From Syntrophorhabdaceae bacterium (GTDB lineage Bacteria; Desulfobacterota; Syntrophorhabdia; Syntrophorhabdales; Syntrophorhabdaceae): DNA of 55,253 bases. This document shows, in pieces, positions 50,494 through 55,253 of this stretch. The position numbers and the translations under genes are program-made. Under the pieces are notes generated by a model. The model did not search any database, was not told the DNA's origin, and saw only the letters and a program-made list of their open reading frames with translations. The stretch is taken from positions 1 through 55,253 of the forward strand of contig JAQVWF010000005.1 in assembly GCA_028698615.1 (NCBI GenBank), written 5' to 3'. Within the stretch, counting starts at the first letter, position 1, and the number at the start of each line of letters is the position of its first letter.

Positions 50494-52701
50494 ATGTCTA
50501 AGATCATAGCTTCGGCGGCAATACGGGGCGCCCGGAAGATACTCACCCAGGCCGAAGGGAAATACCGCGAGGCTATGGAGAAATACGGGCCCGATCAGGA
50601 GATAGGTTTCCCCAACACGGCGTACTATCTTCCCATCATATACTCGATGACGGGTATGGCTGTCTCCCGGGTGAAGGACATGGAGCGCGTCCTCGGGATG
50701 TGCGGCAGACTTATCCCGCCGCCCGTCAGGGAAACGACGCCGCTGCCGTACCTGGCCCCGGCGCTCGATGCGGGCATGGCGACCTTTTTCGCGGAAGAGA
50801 TGATAGAGGCCGTCCGGTATCTCGAGGAGCCAGACAGGTATGCGGCCGACTCCGAAGAGATCACCGAAGGGACGATGTGGCTTGGCGCCGCGAACGACGT
50901 GATCTTCAGGAAGAGGGGCGTGGAGTTCGTCGACGGAACCGCCCCCGGCTTCGCGGCCGTGGCCGGTGCCGCGCCGGACGCAGCCACGGCGTCGAGGATC
51001 GCCCTTGAACTGCAGGAGAAGAACCTCTACGTCTTCATGGTCGGACAGAACGGCGGCAAACGCTTTGCCGAGCAGCTTCGGGAGGCCGGCGTGCAGATAG
51101 GCTGGCCCACGCGCCTTGTTCCTTTCGGGCCCGACATACATCAGGCCGTTTTTGCCATCGGGTTTGCCTGCCGCGTCGCCATGGCCTTTGGGGGCGTACG
51201 GCCGGGCGATTTCAGGCGGAACCTGATATACAACAAGGACAGGACGTATGCCTTTGTCCTCGCTCTCGGCGACGTGACGGACGAGTGGTATGCCAACGCC
51301 GCGGGGGCGATCAACTGGGGTTTCCCGACGATTGCCGACACACCGATACCGCAGGTCCTTCCCACGGGCATCTGCACCTATGAACACGTTGTGTCCGACA
51401 TCCCTCATGACCAGATAGTCCAGAAGGCCGTCGAGGTCCGGGGCCTCAAGGTCCAGGTAGCGAAGGTGCCCATCCCGGTTTCATACGGGCCCGCATTCGA
51501 GGGCGAACGGGTCCGCGGTGAGGACATATATCTCGAAATGGGCGGAGGTCGGACGATAGCAGTCGAATGGACGACATCAAAGAAAATGGAAGAGGTGGAG
51601 GACGGCCGTATCGAGGTCATCGGCTCCGACGTTTCCGATATCACGCCCGGATCGCGGCTGCATTTTGCAATGGTGGCGGAGGTTGCGGGACGCAATTTCC
51701 AGGAGGATTTCGAACCCATCCTGGAACGCCAGAATCATCATCTCATCAATCAGGCGCAGGGGATCATGCACATCGGCCAGCGCGACATCGCCTGGATCAG
51801 GATATCTCGTCAGGCGGTCGACAAAGGCTTCGCCCTGGAACACATCGGCAGGATCATCCATGCCAAGTACCACCAGGACTTCGGAGCCATCTTCGACAAG
51901 GTGCAGGTAAAGATCTACACCGACGAGGCCAGGGTCCGTGAGATCCTCGAGACTGCGAGGGCCTCTTACGCGCACAGAGACGCGCGGATCGAGGGCATGA
52001 CGGACGAGAGCGTGGAGACCTTTTACAGCTGCATCCTGTGCCAGTCATTCGCGCCGAGCCATGTCTGCGTCATAAGCCCCGAACGGACGGGTCTTTGCGG
52101 CGCATACAACTGGCTTGATTGCCGCGCGGCCTACGAGATCAGCCCCGAAGGCCCCAACCAGCCCGTGCAGAAGGGCGTCGTCATCGACGAACGGTATGGC
52201 CAGTTCCGCGGCTGTAATGAATATATCCGTAAAGCTTCGCGCCAGAAGGTGGAGAACGTGAGCCTCTACAGCCTCATGGTCGATCCCATGACGACATGCG
52301 GATGCTGCGAGTGCATCGCCGCCATCCTGCCCATGTGCAATGCCATCATGACCGTTGACCGCGATTTCACCGACATGACGCCCTGCGGCATGAAATTTAC
52401 CAGTCTCGCCGGTTCCGTCGGTGGTGGGGCACAGGTGCCGGGGTTCCTTGGCCACAGCAAGTACAATATCACGCAGAAGAAGTTCCTGAGTGGTGATGGC
52501 GGTCTCCTGAGGATGGCCTGGATGCCCAAACGGCTCAAGGACGAGGTCTATGAACGGCTCAAGAAGAGAGGCGAGGAACTGGGTTACCCCGATCTGCCCG
52601 ACATGATCGCCGACGAAACAGTGGCCAGGACGGAGGACGAGGTGCTGGAATATATAACAAAGAAAGGACATCCCTGTTTGGGGATGGAAGATTTACTATA
52701 G
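50494..52701 (+). CDS. acsB: acetyl-CoA synthase catalytic subunit
   Basis: A 735-residue subunit that joins CO, a methyl group and CoA at the A-cluster. The six cluster cysteines C513, C516, C525, C535, C602 and C604 (SCILCQ, HVCV, GLCGAYN, TCGCCEC) match those remembered for the Moorella enzyme with a constant offset of seven. The N-terminal CODH-interacting domain is present, so this is the long bacterial form rather than the shorter archaeal CdhC. Follows cooS on the same transcript. Confidence 0.97.
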   Translation: MSKIIASAAIRGARKILTQAEGKYREAMEKYGPDQEIGFPNTAYYLPIIYSMTGMAVSRVKDMERVLGMCGRLIPPPVRETTPLPYLAPALDAGMATFFAEEMIEAVRYLEEPDRYAADSEEITEGTMWLGAANDVIFRKRGVEFVDGTAPGFAAVAGAAPDAATASRIALELQEKNLYVFMVGQNGGKRFAEQLREAGVQIGWPTRLVPFGPDIHQAVFAIGFACRVAMAFGGVRPGDFRRNLIYNKDRTYAFVLALGDVTDEWYANAAGAINWGFPTIADTPIPQVLPTGICTYEHVVSDIPHDQIVQKAVEVRGLKVQVAKVPIPVSYGPAFEGERVRGEDIYLEMGGGRTIAVEWTTSKKMEEVEDGRIEVIGSDVSDITPGSRLHFAMVAEVAGRNFQEDFEPILERQNHHLINQAQGIMHIGQRDIAWIRISRQAVDKGFALEHIGRIIHAKYHQDFGAIFDKVQVKIYTDEARVREILETARASYAHRDARIEGMTDESVETFYSCILCQSFAPSHVCVISPERTGLCGAYNWLDCRAAYEISPEGPNQPVQKGVVIDERYGQFRGCNEYIRKASRQKVENVSLYSLMVDPMTTCGCCECIAAILPMCNAIMTVDRDFTDMTPCGMKFTSLAGSVGGGAQVPGFLGHSKYNITQKKFLSGDGGLLRMAWMPKRLKDEVYERLKKRGEELGYPDLPDMIADETVARTEDEVLEYITKKGHPCLGMEDLL

Positions 52702-52711
52702 AAGAAATGAC

Positions 52712-52780
52712 AATGACCAATAACCAGGCACCAATGACCAAAAGAAGATACAATAACCAATTTACCAGTAATCAATAGCC
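52712..52780 (+). repeat. degenerate tandem heptamers, family A, between acsB and acsC
   Basis: AATGACC, AATAACC, AGGCACC, AATGACC in exact 7-nt steps (52712-52739), then less regular AATAACC, AGTAATC and AATAGCC units up to 52780. A complementary TTTTGGTTATT lies just downstream (52800-52811) and could pair with the array. Confidence 0.7.
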
Positions 52781-52834
52781 AGGAGGAAAGATGTTTTTCC
52801 TTTTGGTTATTCTCTTCAACGAAAGGAGACTTTG

Positions 52835-54178
52835 ATGGCGTTAACGGGGATTCAGATATTGAAACTTCTTCCCAAGACCAATTGCGGGGAGTGTAAGTTT
52901 CCCACGTGCCTTGCCTTTGCAATGGCGCTGGCCGCGGGAAAAACGGAGCTTGACCTGTGCCCGCACGTCACTGCCGAGGCGAAGGGCCAGCTTTCCGACG
53001 CAAGCGCACCGCCCATCAGGCAGTTGTCCATCGGCGTCGATGATTACGGCGTCAGGATCGGCGGGGAGACGGTGCTTTTCCGTCATGAGAAGACCTTTTT
53101 CAACAAGCCCGGTATCGCCATCCTGATTACTGACGCGATGGATGAGGGTGAGGTGGAGCGGCGCCTCACTGCGCTTGAATATTTCCAGTATGAACGTGTC
53201 GGGGTGACAATGAAGCCCGAGATGGCCGCCATAAAGTTCACCGGGAACAGAGACAGGTTCATGGCCATCGTGAAGGCAGCCCTTGTGAGGCCTTGCGCCA
53301 TCATCCTCATGTGCGGCGAGGCGCCGGTTATGAAGGAAGCTCTGGATATTGCGAGGGACAGGAAGCCCCTAATCTACGGGGCGACACCGGATAATTACGA
53401 GGTCTTCGGTTCCCTCGCGAAGGAATACGGGCTGCCCCTCGCGGTTGTCGGCAGCGGGTTGGATGAAGTGGCGACCCTCACCGGGAAACTGACGGCCATG
53501 GGACTCAAGGACTTTGTCATCGATACGTCCACACGGGGCATAAGGGATTCCTTTACGGACCAGGTGGCCATCAGGAGGGCCGCGCTCCTTGCCAAGTTCA
53601 AACCCCTCGGTTTTTCCACGATCACCTTTCCCTGCGAGATGACGGACGATCCCATGAAGGAGACCCTTATCGCATCGCTCTTCGTCGCGAAATATGCGGG
53701 CATCATCGTTCTTGGCGATATCACCGGTGAGACCATATTCCCCCTTCTCCTTCAGAGGCTGAACATATATACCGATCCTCAGCGCCCGATGACGACGAAG
53801 GAAGGCATCTACCCCATCAACAATCCCGATGAGAACTCGCCGGTACTTGTAACGTGCAATTTCTCCCTCACCTATTTCATAGTCAGCGGCGAGATCGAGA
53901 ATTCCCGCGTGCCGAGCTGGCTTTGCATCATGGACACCGAAGGGCTCTCCGTGATGACGGCCTGGGCGGCCGGCAAATTCGTCGGCGACCTCGTGGGGTC
54001 CTTCGTCAAGAAGTCCGGCGTGGAGGACAGGGTGAAGCACCGCAGTCTCATCATTCCCGGCTACGCCGCCGCCATACTTGGCGATCTCGAAGAGGAACTG
54101 GAAGGCTGGAAGATAATGATAGGCCCCCGTGAAGCCGCGCATTTACCGGGGTATTTGAAAACGTGGACGATGGGATAA
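52835..54178 (+). CDS. acsC: CODH/ACS corrinoid iron-sulfur protein large subunit
   Basis: A 447-residue subunit. The N-terminal [4Fe-4S] domain has C17, C20, C25 and C42 (NCGECKFPTC...DLCP), the TIM-barrel follows, and the C-terminal domain holds the base-off corrinoid. ATG 52835 is chosen over TTG 52832, with AAGGAG at good spacing. It pairs with AcsD, encoded 4.3 kb upstream. It is flanked on both sides by the family A heptamer tracts, which is unusual inside an operon. Confidence 0.95.
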   Translation: MALTGIQILKLLPKTNCGECKFPTCLAFAMALAAGKTELDLCPHVTAEAKGQLSDASAPPIRQLSIGVDDYGVRIGGETVLFRHEKTFFNKPGIAILITDAMDEGEVERRLTALEYFQYERVGVTMKPEMAAIKFTGNRDRFMAIVKAALVRPCAIILMCGEAPVMKEALDIARDRKPLIYGATPDNYEVFGSLAKEYGLPLAVVGSGLDEVATLTGKLTAMGLKDFVIDTSTRGIRDSFTDQVAIRRAALLAKFKPLGFSTITFPCEMTDDPMKETLIASLFVAKYAGIIVLGDITGETIFPLLLQRLNIYTDPQRPMTTKEGIYPINNPDENSPVLVTCNFSLTYFIVSGEIENSRVPSWLCIMDTEGLSVMTAWAAGKFVGDLVGSFVKKSGVEDRVKHRSLIIPGYAAAILGDLEEELEGWKIMIGPREAAHLPGYLKTWTMG

Positions 54179-54182
54179 TAAT

Positions 54183-54244
54183 AATAACCAATGACCAAAT
54201 TACAATAACCAGATGAAAAAGATAATGACCGAATCTCAATAACC
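54183..54244 (+). repeat. tandem heptamers, family A, between acsC and acsE
   Basis: AATAACC, AATGACC, AAATTAC, AATAACC (54183-54210), an irregular 13-nt segment, then AATGACC, GAATCTC, AATAACC (54224-54244). The last three units copy the array at 11076-11096. A downstream GGTCATTGGTTATT (54266-54279) is the reverse complement of the unit pair and can form a hairpin with it. Confidence 0.75.
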
Positions 54245-54339
54245 AAAAGGAAAAATATCTTTCCTGGTCATTGGTTATTAAAGAGTTGACATAGCTGAGA
54301 CAGCAGCAAACAAAGACTGTTTACGTAAGCGAGGCAGAC

Positions 54340-55218
54340 ATGTTTCTGATAGGCGAGAACTTAAACGTTATGTCCAAGAAGCTTGGCGAAGCGTTCCAGA
54401 ACCGGGATGCCGGACCTATTCAGAGGATGGCCGAGGCGGAAACTCAAGCCGGGATGGATATGATCGATCTCAATATCGGGCCCGCGCGGAAGACCGGTCC
54501 CGATTTCATGGAATGGCTTGTCGCCGTCGTGCAGGAGGTGACGGACCTTCCGCTTTCCCTCGACACGTCCAACATAGAGGCTATAGAGGCCGGTCTGAGG
54601 ATTGCGAGGACGAGACCGCTCATCAATTCCATCTCAGCGAGACCGGAAAGGATGGAGGCCCTCATGCCCGTGGCGAAGAGGTACAATGCACCTTTCATCG
54701 GCCTGACCCTCAGTGCCGAGGGGATTCCCCGTGATGCGAACGAACGGGGACTCTGCGCCGCCGAGATCCTGGCGGCGGCCGCGAGCCATGGCATATCCGA
54801 AGAGGATATCTGGATAGACCCCATCATCCTGCCCGTGAACACCCAGCAGCTCCAGATCCAGGGGTGCACCGAATTCGTCATGATGCTCCCGGATATTGCG
54901 CCGTCGTCGAAATCCACCTGCGGCCTGTCGAACGTGTCCAATGGTGTGCCGGCACACTTGAGGGGCATCATGAACAGGACATACCTCGTCATGCTTAAAC
55001 GCTACGGTATGTATGCTGCCATTGTCGACGCCTTCGACACCGAGCTTATCGCCATCGCTCACGGAGAGGCGCCCCAGGTGGAAGCCCTCATCCACCTCGT
55101 CATGGATGGCGAGGAAGTGGACCATTCGAGTCTTTCGAAGGAAGAGAGCGACTATGCCAGGACAACCCGGGTGCTCATGGGGCAGACGCTCTATTCCGAT
55201 TCGTGGCTGGAAATATAG
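54340..55218 (+). CDS. acsE: methyltetrahydrofolate:corrinoid iron-sulfur protein methyltransferase
   Basis: A 292-residue pterin-binding TIM-barrel methyltransferase. IGENLNVM, DLNIGPAR, LSLDTSN and GLSNVSNG (with the catalytic-type asparagine) line the methyl-THF site. It transfers the methyl group to Co(I) of AcsCD. It is about 30 residues longer than the Moorella enzyme as I remember it; the extra length sits shortly before the C-terminal LMGQTLYSDSWL segment. GAGG precedes the ATG. The remaining 35 nt of the window hold no recognisable feature. Confidence 0.92.
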   Translation: MFLIGENLNVMSKKLGEAFQNRDAGPIQRMAEAETQAGMDMIDLNIGPARKTGPDFMEWLVAVVQEVTDLPLSLDTSNIEAIEAGLRIARTRPLINSISARPERMEALMPVAKRYNAPFIGLTLSAEGIPRDANERGLCAAEILAAAASHGISEEDIWIDPIILPVNTQQLQIQGCTEFVMMLPDIAPSSKSTCGLSNVSNGVPAHLRGIMNRTYLVMLKRYGMYAAIVDAFDTELIAIAHGEAPQVEALIHLVMDGEEVDHSSLSKEESDYARTTRVLMGQTLYSDSWLEI

Positions 55219-55253
55219 AAAACCGCCGAGAAGTGGATGTGAGGGCGAATGTG

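Noticed and set aside
52702-54260. CRISPR array interpretation of the repeats near acsC
   Set aside because: Units are 7 nt, degenerate and contiguous without spacers, and no cas genes are present.

Overview
The window reads as chromosomal DNA of a strictly anaerobic, GC-rich bacterium, most likely a syntrophic member of the former Deltaproteobacteria (Desulfobacterota), for example a Syntrophorhabdus-like organism. This is inference from content: a CO dehydrogenase/acetyl-CoA synthase (Wood-Ljungdahl) operon, formate-tetrahydrofolate ligase, AMP-forming and ADP-forming acyl-CoA synthetases, a glutaconate-type CoA-transferase and a 4-hydroxybenzoyl-CoA-reductase-like molybdoenzyme. There is no phage, plasmid, CRISPR or intact insertion sequence. 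Nearly all of the DNA is coding.

Layout. (1) 1-6.5 kb: a catabolic operon of a saccharopine-dehydrogenase-like reductase, a class III aminotransferase, the three subunits of a xanthine-oxidase-family enzyme whose FAD subunit carries the extra four-cysteine loop typical of 4-hydroxybenzoyl-CoA reductase, and a MoaD/ThiS-like protein. (2) 6.5-11 kb, minus strand: MoxR ATPase, DUF58, TgpA-type transglutaminase and methyltransferase; the DUF58 gene appears to start at ATA in a TAATA stop/start overlap. (3) 11-14.5 kb: DUF2156 protein, MoeB/ThiF-like E1 enzyme and a TPP-dependent enzyme. (4) 14.6-19.3 kb: a polyamine module with an XRE-cupin regulator, pyruvoyl arginine decarboxylase, agmatinase, carboxynorspermidine synthase and carboxynorspermidine decarboxylase. 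Together these give arginine to agmatine to putrescine to (nor)spermidine without S-adenosylmethionine decarboxylase. (5) 19.4-23 kb: radical SAM protein, LuxR-type regulator, CoA-transferase A and B. (6) 23-26.4 kb: tig-clpP-clpX, then tRNA-Val and tRNA-Asp. (7) 26.4-33.4 kb: GH57 glucanotransferase, GT2, ferritin-like protein, fhs, a secreted protein, an NTF2-like protein and an isochorismatase remnant. (8) 33.6-43.3 kb: acs facing a fused ADP-forming acyl-CoA synthetase/GNAT protein, a two-component system, nitroreductase, DUF6125 and an IclR regulator. (9) 43.5-55.2 kb: the carbonyl/methyl branch of the Wood-Ljungdahl pathway in the order RACo, cooC, folD, small ORF, acsD, cooS/acsA, acsB, acsC, acsE.

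How they work together: fhs, folD, acsE, acsC/D, cooS and acsB interconvert formate, methyl-THF, CO2/CO and acetyl-CoA. CooC handles nickel for CODH/ACS and RACo re-reduces the corrinoid protein. Acs and the ADP-forming enzyme link acetate or acyl acids to acyl-CoA. The fused GNAT domain next to acs could be an acetylation control.

Odd structure. Short degenerate tandem repeats with a 7-nt period lie at gene boundaries at several loci (family A, C-M-A-T-R-A-C type; family B, G-G-T-Y-Y-C-A type). One family B copy is read through as the C-terminal tail of RACo. These repeats, the 71-residue ORF inside the Wood-Ljungdahl operon, the ATA start and the tig leader hairpin are the least conventional signals here.
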